From Niveibacterium sp. SC-1 (GTDB lineage: Bacteria > Pseudomonadota > Gammaproteobacteria > Burkholderiales > Rhodocyclaceae), in assembly GCF_038235435.1 (NCBI RefSeq), contig NZ_CP151275.1, positions 2,790,001-2,854,000 on the forward strand: a stretch of 64,000 nucleotides of DNA, written 5' to 3'. Of the stretch, positions 35,388 to 46,087 are shown piece after piece (positions within the stretch are counted from its first letter, which is position 1; each line of letters opens with the position of its first letter). The notes below the pieces were generated by a model, which had not been told where the DNA came from, ran no database searches, and was given only the letters and a program-made list of their open reading frames with translations. Made by a program: the position numbers and the translations under genes.

Positions 35388-36668
35388 ATGCCAACGCAAT
35401 TGCCGAAACCCGGACACGTGCTCACCACACGCCGCGCCGTGCTGCGCCGACTCGGACTCCTCGCGGCACTGCCACTGGCCGCCTGCGCCCCCGCACGCCC
35501 GGGACGAGGGGCACGCCCCGAGGGTCCCGTCGAGCCCCGCGAGCAAGTACCGCCCGTGGAAAGCGACCAAGCCCGCGGCACGCTGGAAACGGATCATGGT
35601 CGTGTCGCCTACCTGTGCTCCTGTCCGCGCGGCGCGACGCAGGCCCCCTGGATCGTGCATCTGCACGAGCTCGGTGAAGACCTGGGCGCGGGCGAGGCCT
35701 GGCGCAACACCTGGCTTCAGGCCGGCTACGCCGTACTCCAGTTGCAGACTGTGGAAGCGCGCGAATGGCGAGGACAGCGGCCGCCCTCGGGCCCGCCGGG
35801 CGAGACCCGGCCGCCCGACGACGCCGGGCATGAAGCGCCCCAGGATGCGCCGCACGGAACCTCCGGGCCGCCGGACAAAGGCCATGGGCCCCGCCGTCAG
35901 GCCCCGGACGCGCTAGCCGAGCCACCCAACGCACAAGCCTTCTTTACGCCGGAGGCGCTGGCTCGCCAGGCGGGTGCGCTGGCGGCCGCGCTGGAGCAGC
36001 TGCAGCGAAGCCAGGAGCCTTTGCTCGCCCGTACCCGCGGCCAGGCCTGGGCACTCACCGGTTTCGGACTCGGCGGCCTGCTGGCGCTGCGGCTCGCGCA
36101 CAAACGGATCGTCACGCCAGCGTCTGCCTTGCTCCTGCTGGCTCCCACCCTGCCCTTTGCCACCGACCAGTTGGCGCAGGAAGCGGCGGGCCTGCGCCAA
36201 CCCAGCCTCCTGATCACCGGCGGAGACGACCGCAACGCCTATCGGCCGCAAACCACCGCGGCCCTGCGCGAAGCGCTGTTCTCGCAGTTGCCGCCTGGCG
36301 ACCGCTTCCTGCTGCGCCTGGACGGCGGCAGCCACAATCTGCTTTCGGGTTCGCCGATACGCGGCCCCGGTATGGAAGGATCTAGTGGCCCCGAAGCGCG
36401 GGGTAGCGAGGCGTCGCGTGACGCGGGCGGCCCGTCTTCAGGTCGCGGCCGCGGCGGTACGGGCGGTGGCGGCGGCCCGTCGGGTGGCGGCGAAGGCAGC
36501 CCGATGCGCGATTCGCCGCGGCAACAAGCGCAGGAACTGGCTTTCGCCGAACGCATCGCCCGCGCCTTCCTGAACGCCTATGTGCGCGACGACACCCTCG
36601 CGCGCCAGTGGCTCAGGGAAGACGCGAACCGCTGGCTGGCCGAGCGCGCCCTGCTCGCCCACGGCTGA
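35388..36668 (+). CDS. Alpha/beta-hydrolase-like exported protein without catalytic serine
   Basis: A 426-residue protein. The N-terminus carries two Arg (TTRRAVLRRLGLLAALPLAAC), which may be a Tat-type or lipoprotein signal with a Cys after LAA. The fold resembles alpha/beta hydrolases: WIVHLHELGEDLG, then WALTGFGLGGLLALRLAH at the nucleophile elbow, LLITGGDDRNAY and a conserved His in DGGSHNLLSG. At the elbow the central residue is Gly, not Ser, so hydrolase activity is doubtful; some DUF3530-type proteins share this. Two low-complexity inserts, one Pro-rich (about residues 130-190) and one Gly/Ser/Arg-rich (about 325-375), interrupt the fold. The function is not known. Confidence 0.75.
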   Translation: MPTQLPKPGHVLTTRRAVLRRLGLLAALPLAACAPARPGRGARPEGPVEPREQVPPVESDQARGTLETDHGRVAYLCSCPRGATQAPWIVHLHELGEDLGAGEAWRNTWLQAGYAVLQLQTVEAREWRGQRPPSGPPGETRPPDDAGHEAPQDAPHGTSGPPDKGHGPRRQAPDALAEPPNAQAFFTPEALARQAGALAAALEQLQRSQEPLLARTRGQAWALTGFGLGGLLALRLAHKRIVTPASALLLLAPTLPFATDQLAQEAAGLRQPSLLITGGDDRNAYRPQTTAALREALFSQLPPGDRFLLRLDGGSHNLLSGSPIRGPGMEGSSGPEARGSEASRDAGGPSSGRGRGGTGGGGGPSGGGEGSPMRDSPRQQAQELAFAERIARAFLNAYVRDDTLARQWLREDANRWLAERALLAHG

Positions 36669-36684
36669 ACGACTCCCGGAAATG

Positions 36685-36723
36685 AAAAAAGCCCGAAGGC
36701 AACCTGCCTTCGGGCTTTTTTTT
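36685..36723. terminator. Bidirectional intrinsic terminator
   Basis: A stem of AAAAAAGCCCGAAGGC against GCCTTCGGGCTTTTTTTT with a short AACCT loop lies between two convergent genes, the hydrolase-like gene and the DEAD-box gene. A-tract and T-tract on the two sides allow function in both directions. Confidence 0.9.
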
Positions 36724-36745
36724 GCATCAGGCGATGAAACGCCGA

Positions 36746-38383
36746 TCAGTCCTTGCGACGCGGACGATCGAAACCGCCCGGACGGCCACCGCGATCACCT
36801 GCGGGGCGACGATCACCGAAGCCACCGGAGAAGCCGCGACGTTCGCCATCGCGGTTGCCGCCTTCACGGTTGCCACCTTGGTTGCCGCCTTCGCGACGAT
36901 CGCCGTACTGGCGGTCGCCGAAGCTGCGCTCATTTACCGAACGCTCGCCGTAGGGCTTGCGCTCACCATAGCCATGGCCTTGGGTGCGATCGCCAAAGCC
37001 CTGGCCTTGGGGACGATCGCCGTCGCGACGGGGGGCGGAGGACGCGGGGCGAGCCTCACCCTGGGCACTATGACCGCGGAAGCCACCGCGATCGCCATAG
37101 CTGCGGCGCTCACCGAAGCCACCACCCTCGCGACGCTCACCGAAACCGCCTTCGCGGCGTTCACCCGGACGGCCTTGCGGACGACGGCCGTCAAAGCTGC
37201 GCGGGCCCGGACGCGGGCTGCGCTCGCGCGGATCGAACTTGGCTTCCATTCCGACCACGGTTGCGACGCGCACGGGCTTGCCGACGAAACGCTCGATCCG
37301 GCGCAGCAGGCCGATCTCGTCGCGATTCACGAAGGACACGGCAACACCGGTGGCGCCGGCACGGCCGGTGCGGCCGATACGGTGCACATAGTCTTCGGCG
37401 AAGCGCGGCAAGTCGAAGTTGAAAACGTGGGTGATGCCGGCCACGTCGATGCCGCGCGCAGCCACGTCGGTGGCCACCAGCACGCGGGCTTCGCCGCGAC
37501 GCAGGCGGTTGAGCATGCGGGTGCGCTGGCGTTGCTCCAGATCGCCGTGCAGGGCGACCGCGGCATGGCCTTCGGCGTCCAGCGCCTGGGCCAGTTCATC
37601 GGCATCGCGCTTGGTCGCGGTGAACACCACGGCCTGGCCGGAAGCCTCGCCGGAGAGCCAATGTGACAGCAAGCGGCGCTTGTGGCCGATGTTGTCGACG
37701 TAGATTACTTGCTGGTCGATCGCGTCGGTGCGGGCCACTTCGGCCTTCACTTCCAGGCGTTGCGCATCACGCTGAAGCTGCGACGACAGGCGCAGCACGG
37801 TGTGCGACATCGTGGCGGTGAAGCAGACGGTCTGGCGGTCAACCGGCAGTGCAGCGGCGATGGCCATCACGTCGTCGGCGAAACCCATGTCCAGCATGCG
37901 GTCGGCTTCGTCCAGCACCAGCACTTCAAGGCGGGAGAAATCGACACGGCCGGAATTCATCTGGTCCATCAGGCGGCCAGGGGTCGCGACCAGGATTTCG
38001 TGCGGGGTCGTGAGCGCCTTGTTCTGGGCGAAATAGGACTCGCCACCGGTGACGCAGACCGTCTTTACGCGCGCCAGGCGTTGCGAGAAGTCCTTGGAGG
38101 CATTGGCGACCTGCTGCGCGAGTTCGCGCGTCGGGGTCAGCACCAGAATGCGCGGGCCAACGCCGCGCTTTGCGGACGGCTGAGCGAGGCGGAAAAGCGA
38201 GGGCAGCAGGAAGGCGGCGGTCTTGCCCGTGCCGGTGGGCGCGGAGGCAATCAGGTCATGGCCCTGCATCAGCAGCGGAATGGCCTGTAGTTGAACCGGG
38301 GTCGGTTCGGCGATGCCCAGGGCGGCGACGTTGTTCTCGAGGATCGGGCCAAGGCCGAAGGCGGAAAAGCCGGAGGGTTGCAT
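36746..38383 (-). CDS. DEAD-box ATP-dependent RNA helicase
   Basis: RNA helicase of 545 residues. The motifs are in order: Q motif (GIAEPTPVQLQAIP), I SAPTGTGKTAAFL, Ia PTRELAQQV, Ib TPGRL, II VLDEADRMLD, III TATMSH (in place of SAT), IV VVFTATKRDA, V ATDVAARGIDV and VI HRIGRTGRAG. The 150-residue C-terminal tail is Arg/Gly/Asp-rich, with repeated GERREGG and GDR units, and resembles RGG-type RNA-binding tails of cold-shock helicases. The ATG at 38383 has an AGGAGA ribosome-binding site 7 bases upstream. Which of RhlE, SrmB or DeaD it replaces cannot be told from sequence alone. Confidence 0.93.
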   Translation of the reverse strand: MQPSGFSAFGLGPILENNVAALGIAEPTPVQLQAIPLLMQGHDLIASAPTGTGKTAAFLLPSLFRLAQPSAKRGVGPRILVLTPTRELAQQVANASKDFSQRLARVKTVCVTGGESYFAQNKALTTPHEILVATPGRLMDQMNSGRVDFSRLEVLVLDEADRMLDMGFADDVMAIAAALPVDRQTVCFTATMSHTVLRLSSQLQRDAQRLEVKAEVARTDAIDQQVIYVDNIGHKRRLLSHWLSGEASGQAVVFTATKRDADELAQALDAEGHAAVALHGDLEQRQRTRMLNRLRRGEARVLVATDVAARGIDVAGITHVFNFDLPRFAEDYVHRIGRTGRAGATGVAVSFVNRDEIGLLRRIERFVGKPVRVATVVGMEAKFDPRERSPRPGPRSFDGRRPQGRPGERREGGFGERREGGGFGERRSYGDRGGFRGHSAQGEARPASSAPRRDGDRPQGQGFGDRTQGHGYGERKPYGERSVNERSFGDRQYGDRREGGNQGGNREGGNRDGERRGFSGGFGDRRPAGDRGGRPGGFDRPRRKD

Positions 38384-38840
38384 GTGAATCTCCTGTCGAT
38401 ATGCGACCGTCTCGGCCAGGAAGCCGAACAAAGGAAACCCGACAATGCAAAAGGCACTGACGTGGGTTGGCAAAAGGACACCGATGCCAACCGTAACGTC
38501 GTATATCTGAAACGACAGGGGAGCTGGAGATCGATGCGTACCGGCGCTCTGAGACGCAAACTGCCGGTAGCCGAGACGGGAGGCAGGATTATGCCACAAG
38601 CTGGGCGGCCGACTCCAGAATTTTCTGCAGCGCAAAAAAACCGGCCGCCTTGTCGCGCCTGGCCAAGAGAGCTGGCCAGGCAACGCGGCTTGCGCAGCGC
38701 ATCCACACGGCCCCGTCTTCACGCCTCGGGCGTAAATGCCGTCACGAGGCGGGGCGCACGGCCATTGCACCGCTCGCGACGGCGCCCGACACTCGGCGCC
38801 TCCCCCTCGTCCCGTTGATCGCCTCGCGATCCCGCGCCCC
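38384..38840. other. 457-bp divergent region with probable long leader of the helicase gene
   Basis: No coding frame with support was seen here. On the minus strand a -10-like CATAAT (38588-38593) lies about 205 bp before the helicase start, with no good -35 box. If used it would give a leader near 200 bases, as is common for cold-inducible DEAD-box mRNAs. A 9-A run at 38632-38640 is present. The promoter of the rightward lipoprotein gene was not identified. Confidence 0.35.
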
Positions 38841-39254
38841 ATGCAGCCACGTCATCTTCTTTGCGCCAGCCTTCTGGCGCTCGCCGCCTGTGCGACTCCG
38901 CAGCCGGTGCTCTACCCCAACACCACCTACCAGCAGCGTGGCGAAGCGCAGGCCAAGCGCGATGTCGCCCAATGCATCCAGATGGCGGAAAACGCGGGGG
39001 CCGTCACTGACTTCGAAACAAAGGCCGCGGGCGATGCGGCCAAGGGCGCGGTGGTCGGCGGTGCTGCAGCCGGCGTGGGCGCCGCCATCTGGGATACGGC
39101 CAATGCGGGCAAGGCGGCCGGTGCAGGCGCGGCCGCAGGCGCCGTGTTCGGCGGCCTCAACACCGCGCTGGGCAGTCGCCACGACTCGCTCAAGCAGTCA
39201 TTCGTGAATCGTTGCCTGCACGAAAAGGGCTACGACGTCATTGGCTGGAAATAA
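38841..39254 (+). CDS. Glycine-zipper lipoprotein
   Basis: Predicted lipoprotein of 137 residues. The signal MQPRHLLCASLLALAAC ends in an LAAC lipobox. The central 60 residues are Gly/Ala-rich (GAVVGGAAAGVGAAIWDTAN and AAGAGAAAGAVFGGL), the glycine-zipper pattern of outer-membrane proteins. Conserved Cys and the C-terminal CLHEKGYDVIGWK resemble small uncharacterised proteins of many Proteobacteria. The role is unknown, probably envelope-related. Confidence 0.85.
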   Translation: MQPRHLLCASLLALAACATPQPVLYPNTTYQQRGEAQAKRDVAQCIQMAENAGAVTDFETKAAGDAAKGAVVGGAAAGVGAAIWDTANAGKAAGAGAAAGAVFGGLNTALGSRHDSLKQSFVNRCLHEKGYDVIGWK

Positions 39255-39345
39255 GGATCCGGAGCCAGGCGTCCGGAGCTGCCCGCCGGAAACAGCTTGG
39301 GGCAAGTACGACGGCTGGCCAGCAGCAGCGGGCCTCGACCGGCCG

Positions 39346-39867
39346 CTAGAGCGGTACGCCTGGCTGGTTGGAGGCCTGCGCGAGGTCGGCACGCAGACCG
39401 CCAGCGCCCGGACGCATCAGGGTACGCACCCCGACCAGGCCATCGCCGCGCACGCTGAGATCGAAACCCAGACACACGGCCAGCGCACGCATCGGCAGGT
39501 TGGAGCGCTGGCAGCGCAGGCGCAGTTCGCGCGCCCCGCGTGCGCCCAGCATCCGGCACAGGCGCTCGCCAGCATTCCGGGCGAAGCCATTGCCCCGCCA
39601 TTGCGGAAGCACCGAGAAAGAAAGTTCAAAGCAGCCATCCCCGCAGGGGAAGGCCTGGGCGACGCAGGCCAGAGTGCCGTCCGGCGCAAACATGCCGCAC
39701 AGCATGCGGCCTTCGACCACAAGGGTCTCGGCCAGCCGGTGCAGTTCGGCTTCAGACACGATGCGGCCAAAACAGCGATAGCGCACAGGGCCGGAGAGCG
39801 CGAGCCAATGCGCGAGATAGCTCTCGGCATCGTTTCGATTGAGCGCGCGCAGCTGCCAGTCCGACAT
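39346..39867 (-). CDS. GNAT family N-acetyltransferase
   Basis: Acetyltransferase of 173 residues with the acetyl-CoA binding motif QWRGNGFARNAGERL (Q/R-x2-G-x-G/A) and the preceding strand CFELSFSVLP. LALSGPVRYRCFGRIVSE is a segment seen in protein acetyltransferase-type GNATs. The substrate is unknown. The start may also be a GTG at 39876; the ATG at 39867 is preferred. It stands alone, antisense to its neighbours. Confidence 0.85.
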   Translation of the reverse strand: MSDWQLRALNRNDAESYLAHWLALSGPVRYRCFGRIVSEAELHRLAETLVVEGRMLCGMFAPDGTLACVAQAFPCGDGCFELSFSVLPQWRGNGFARNAGERLCRMLGARGARELRLRCQRSNLPMRALAVCLGFDLSVRGDGLVGVRTLMRPGAGGLRADLAQASNQPGVPL

Positions 39868-39955
39868 GGCTTCCACTATCCGGGGTGATTTGTTTGATTA
39901 TCGCGCCGTGGCTACGGCCCCGCCAGTACCGGCAGCGGCCGCGACCTGATCCTGA

Positions 39956-40612
39956 TCAGCCCTGCTGCACCTGAGCCAGCCAGTCCTCGAAGTCCTCTGC
40001 GGTATAGCGCGCGCCAAGCGCCAGGGCCGTCGCGGCCTCCAGATCGGTCAGGACGGCGCTGACATCACAACCGGCGGCCACGCCCGCCGCGATACCCAAG
40101 CGGGAGTCCTCATGGACCAGGGCCTCGGAAGGCGCTACGCCCAGCCGGCGACAGGCCTCCAGATAAGGATCGGGATGCGGCTTGCCCTGCTTCACGTCCT
40201 CGGCGCCGATGGTGAAGACAAAGGCCGTGTCGAGGCCGAGTTCCGGCAGCTGGAAGTCGATGTTGATCTGGGGCGCATTGGTCACGAGCGCGGCGGGAAT
40301 GCCCTGCGCCTTGAGCCAGTCCAGATAGATCCAGAGCCCGGCGATTGTGCTCATCTTGCCGCGCGCGAGTGCGTGGAAGCGCAGTTCCTTGTCGTCATGC
40401 AGGCGATCGGCTTCCTCGCCTTCGACATGGCGACCGAGCACGGCGCGCACGATATCGATGGTGCGCCCAGGCACCAGACGCGGATCACCGGGCTCCAGCC
40501 CTTTGCCCAGGTGGGCCAGGGCAAATTCGTCCCAGGCAGCGTCGTGGAAGACAGTGGAGTCGGTGATGGTGCCGTCCATGTCGAAGAGGACGGCCTTGTA
40601 GGGGAACTTCAT
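39956..40612 (-). CDS. HAD family hydrolase (beta-phosphoglucomutase-like)
   Basis: Phosphatase or phosphomutase of the haloacid dehalogenase superfamily, 218 residues. The nucleophile motif is VLFDMDGTITDS, motif II is AALVTNAP, the Lys is in KQGKPHPDPYLEA and the acidic motif is LVHEDSRLGIAAG. An alpha-helical cap of type C1 (residues 20-85) matches phosphoglycolate phosphatase or beta-phosphoglucomutase relatives. The ATG at 40612 gives a normal N-terminus; upstream frame from 40687 has no match. It may be read with alaS but lies beyond the alaS terminator. Confidence 0.88.
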   Translation of the reverse strand: MKFPYKAVLFDMDGTITDSTVFHDAAWDEFALAHLGKGLEPGDPRLVPGRTIDIVRAVLGRHVEGEEADRLHDDKELRFHALARGKMSTIAGLWIYLDWLKAQGIPAALVTNAPQINIDFQLPELGLDTAFVFTIGAEDVKQGKPHPDPYLEACRRLGVAPSEALVHEDSRLGIAAGVAAGCDVSAVLTDLEAATALALGARYTAEDFEDWLAQVQQG

Positions 40613-40663
40613 GCTTCGCGGGAGTCCTGCGTCATGCGCAGCCTGGTGCGGGCTCGGTGCGCG

Positions 40664-40697
40664 GAAAAACAATCGGGGCGCCCGCAAGGCGCCCCGA
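40664..40697 (-). terminator. Intrinsic terminator of alaS
   Basis: On the minus strand a 10-bp perfect stem TCGGGGCGCC / GGCGCCCCGA with a TTGCG loop is followed by TTGTTTTTCC. It lies 6 bp past the alaS stop. Confidence 0.85.
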
Positions 40698-40702
40698 CCT
40701 GG

Positions 40703-43339
<2,637 letters not shown>

Positions 43340-43356
43340 GGTCTGGGGCTTCGGCG

Positions 43357-43381
43357 ACCCGCGTCTTGATGCGCGGGGTGA
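43357..43381 (-). promoter_or_regulatory. Stem-loop in the alaS leader
   Basis: ACCCGCG / CGCGGGGT-type arms with a TCTTGATG loop form a 7-bp stem about 20 bases before the alaS start codon. It lies between the -10-like box and the gene and may influence translation. No function is proven. Confidence 0.35.
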
Positions 43382-43394
43382 ATGAAAACCGACG

Positions 43395-43400
43395 ATTCTA
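43395..43400 (-). promoter_or_regulatory. -10-like box (TAGAAT) for alaS
   Basis: On the minus strand TAGAAT lies 55 bases before the alaS start codon. No clear -35 hexamer was seen. Confidence 0.5.
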
Positions 43401-43451
43401 ACCGAAGCCGGGACGCGGCCGAACCCCGGCGCGAAAGGGCTCCAAAGGGCT

Positions 43452-44192
43452 TCAGGCCAGATGCGCGAGCAAGTCCGGGCGGTCGGTGATGACCGAGTCG
43501 ACGCCCCAGTCCAGGAGCTGGCGAGCCCGCCCGGGGTCGTTCTCGGTGTAGGTACCTAGCCCGAGCCCTGCCGCCTTGATCCGTGCGACGGTGGCCGCAT
43601 CGAGCTTGCGGCCGTTGCAGACGAGGCCGATGCCGCCTACCGCAGCAACCGCAGCGCCGAAGTCCTCGGGCACTCCATCCACCAGTAAGGCACGCGGCAG
43701 CCCGGGTGCGGCGTGCATCGCAGCCTGCAATGCCGTGGGTGAGAACGAGGACAGTAGCGGTTGCCCCCCGGTGCCCTGCCAGCCCACGGCGGCCATGCGG
43801 GCCGCGGCTTCGCCGGTTACCGCATCGAAGCCCTCAGCTGGCTTGATCTCCACATTCGCAACGATGCCCAGCGCCCGGCAACGTTCAATCGCGTCTGCAA
43901 AGAGCGGGATGCGCTCGCCGGCGAAGCGGGCGGAATGCCAGCTGCCAGCATCACGCTGCACGATCTCCGCGTCGGGCGTCTGCGCCACCGCTCCCGGTCG
44001 GCCGGTGGTCCGCAACAGATCCTCGTCGTGGATGAGTATGGGCGTGCCCTCGCCCGAGAGCATTACGTCGAACTCGACCGCGCTGACGCCATGCGCCAAC
44101 GTGAATTCGAGCCCGATGAGCGTGTTTTCGGGCGCGAGCGTGCCGCCGCAGCGATGCGTCACCACACGCGGCAGCGGCCAAGCGGAACTCAC
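43452..44192 (-). CDS. ugpQ: Glycerophosphodiester phosphodiesterase
   Basis: Hydrolyses glycerophosphodiesters to glycerol-3-phosphate and an alcohol; 246 residues, like cytoplasmic UgpQ, and without a signal peptide. The active-site motifs are [20 protein letters not shown] (HR and EN), VEFDVMLS and [19 protein letters not shown] carries another metal ligand. The family normally has HRG; here it is HRC. The GTG at 44192 overlaps the stop of the upstream binding-protein gene as GTGA, which fixes the start. Confidence 0.92.
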   Translation of the reverse strand: MSSAWPLPRVVTHRCGGTLAPENTLIGLEFTLAHGVSAVEFDVMLSGEGTPILIHDEDLLRTTGRPGAVAQTPDAEIVQRDAGSWHSARFAGERIPLFADAIERCRALGIVANVEIKPAEGFDAVTGEAAARMAAVGWQGTGGQPLLSSFSPTALQAAMHAAPGLPRALLVDGVPEDFGAAVAAVGGIGLVCNGRKLDAATVARIKAAGLGLGTYTENDPGRARQLLDWGVDSVITDRPDLLAHLA

Positions 44193-45481
44193 TTGCCTGC
44201 CTTGCCCTTGGCGGCCGCGGCGCAGATGCCGCACGCGCCGCGCGAGCGCGCTACGGCGTTGTCGAGAGCCAGCTTGGCGGCGCGACCTTCCTGCCAGACT
44301 GCATCCAGTTCCGATTCAAGGATCTCGCGCACCGCGGCGCTGTGGCCCACGGTGGAGGCCCGCGAATTGGCCGTCACCGGCTTGTTGGCCAGCTGGCCGA
44401 TTGCCACACCAACGTGTTCGAGTTCCGGACCCAGCGTCTGGCTGGTCGCGGCGAATGCGCCAGCACGGTTGATCGGCAGGAAGCCGCTGCTCTTTTGCCA
44501 GCTGATCTGCTGTGCCGGTTCGGTCCAGAAACGCACGAATCGGGCGATCAGCTTCTTCTGCGCGGCACTGGTCTTGGCCGACACCCACAGCGAGTCGCCG
44601 TCGGCGAGGGTGTTCTGCGGTGCGCCCGGCACGTCGTCGTAGTGCGGCAGGCTGCCGACACGTACGCTCATCTGCTTTTCCATGAACTGCGGCATCGCCG
44701 CCTGTCCGGCCGCCAGATAGCCGCATTCACCTGCCGCAAAGTGCGCAACGGCTTCGTCGCCGTGGCCGAAGACCTGCAGGTAGCGGGATTTCTGCCAGCT
44801 CGCCATGCGGGCGAGATGGCGCACCTCGCCCAGGCCATTGACGGCAAGGCTCATGCCGTCAGGACTAGCGTAAGCCACGTTGTGCCAGGCGGCCTGGTTC
44901 TCCAGCAGGGTCTCCGCCGGTCGGGCGACTGTGAAGGGGCAGATCACCCCAGCATCGGCGAGCTTGCCCAGGGCTTCCTGCAGGCTCGCCCAGGTGCGAG
45001 GCAGCGGCGTGCCGTCCAGGCCGGCCTTGCGCAGGACCTTGTCGTTGGCGAACAGGATCGGCGTTTCAAGGGCAACCGGGAGCGCAAGCAACTTGCCGCT
45101 CTTGTCCTGCAGCACCGGCGGGGTCACGCCCGGCACCGCCCTGGTCACATCGAAGGGTACGCCCGCCGCCTTCATGACGGCATGTAGCGGGACGAAACGG
45201 CCGGGGTTGTTCAACAGCGCCTCTTCGGAGCGGCTGCCGAGGATCATCATCTCGGCCTCTTCGCCGTCTTCCAGCATGATGCGGCCGCCCTTTTCCTGGG
45301 CGTTGAAGGCCTCGACCAGGGCGCTCAGCGCAGCCTTGCGTTCGGCGCCAAGCTCGCTGCCCAGACGGGCTTCGGCGGGCGCCTCCGCCGCGGCGGGCTT
45401 GCGCGGCGCGGCGACGCTGGGCAATGCAGTCAGGGATCCGGAAAGGGCGAGACAGAGGCCGGCGAGCAAGCGAAGTTTCAT
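44189..45481 (-). CDS. UgpB-like extracellular solute-binding protein
   Basis: Periplasmic binding protein of family 1, 430 residues, with a signal peptide (MKLRLLAGLCLALSGSLTAL, cleaved near SVAAP). The segment QDKSGKLLALPVALETPILF is typical of UgpB, and the coupling to a glycerophosphodiesterase suggests glycerol-3-phosphate or glycerophosphodiester uptake. The permease and ATPase genes (ugpAEC) are not next to it. The C-terminus, rich in Ala with [14 protein letters not shown], is unusual. The ATG at 45481 is preferred to 45490. Confidence 0.86.
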   Translation of the reverse strand: MKLRLLAGLCLALSGSLTALPSVAAPRKPAAAEAPAEARLGSELGAERKAALSALVEAFNAQEKGGRIMLEDGEEAEMMILGSRSEEALLNNPGRFVPLHAVMKAAGVPFDVTRAVPGVTPPVLQDKSGKLLALPVALETPILFANDKVLRKAGLDGTPLPRTWASLQEALGKLADAGVICPFTVARPAETLLENQAAWHNVAYASPDGMSLAVNGLGEVRHLARMASWQKSRYLQVFGHGDEAVAHFAAGECGYLAAGQAAMPQFMEKQMSVRVGSLPHYDDVPGAPQNTLADGDSLWVSAKTSAAQKKLIARFVRFWTEPAQQISWQKSSGFLPINRAGAFAATSQTLGPELEHVGVAIGQLANKPVTANSRASTVGHSAAVREILESELDAVWQEGRAAKLALDNAVARSRGACGICAAAAKGKAGK

Positions 45482-45518
45482 GACGTACAACTATCCTGCA
45501 CTAAAAGACGGAAGCCCG

Positions 45519-45524
45519 ATTATA
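45519..45524 (-). promoter_or_regulatory. -10 box (TATAAT) for the ugpB-like operon
   Basis: A consensus TATAAT on the minus strand lies 38 bases upstream of the ugpB-like start codon; no TTGACA-like -35 was seen at the expected distance. Confidence 0.5.
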
Positions 45525-45637
45525 TGAGCCCAAGGTTGCACGACCGTTTTCCGCCAGTCGCGCGCCTTGGCCCGGCGGTCAAGTTCCGCCGGCGGGTGAC
45601 GTAATCTGTGCAGGAACTGCATTTGGAGCCCCACCCG

Positions 45638-46018
45638 ATGATCCGAAGACCGCTTGCACTCGTGCTGCTCCTGCTGCTGGCAGGCTGCGACCTGCTCGGT
45701 CTGCCCGACCCCAAGGCCACCGCTGCCGAAGGCAAGGCCATTGGCGCCGCCTGCCGCCAAGCCGGTCGCGCGCTGGAGGACTGCTACCAGCTCAATCCGG
45801 CCGTGCCCAAGGCGGCCGTCTTCGATGGCTGGCGCGAGATGAACGACTACATGACCGAGCAGAAGCTCGACATCGTCCGCCCGACCCTGCCGCCGGTCCT
45901 GCCGAAGGCGCTCCGCAAGAAGCCCGCGACTGCAGGCTCAGACGCTGGCGAGGCGCCTGCCGGCGACAAGGCGCCCGCCTCCTCGCCCGCGCCCCAGGAC
46001 AACGCGCACAAGGGTTGA
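45638..46018 (+). CDS. Small lipoprotein of unknown function
   Basis: Predicted lipoprotein of 126 residues. The signal MIRRPLALVLLLLLAGC has an LAGC lipobox. Residues 35-80 (GAACRQAGRALEDCYQLNPA, then FDGWREMNDYMTEQKLDIVR) contain two Cys and look conserved; the C-terminal 45 residues are Pro/Ala/Lys-rich. I do not recognise a named family. It lies 69 bp before rlmM on the same strand. Confidence 0.8.
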   Translation: MIRRPLALVLLLLLAGCDLLGLPDPKATAAEGKAIGAACRQAGRALEDCYQLNPAVPKAAVFDGWREMNDYMTEQKLDIVRPTLPPVLPKALRKKPATAGSDAGEAPAGDKAPASSPAPQDNAHKG

Positions 46019-46087
46019 TCGCTGGGCACAAGCCCCCGGCGGGATCGCGCTCCGGTAAGATCCGCGGCTTTTGCACCGAGCCGTTTC

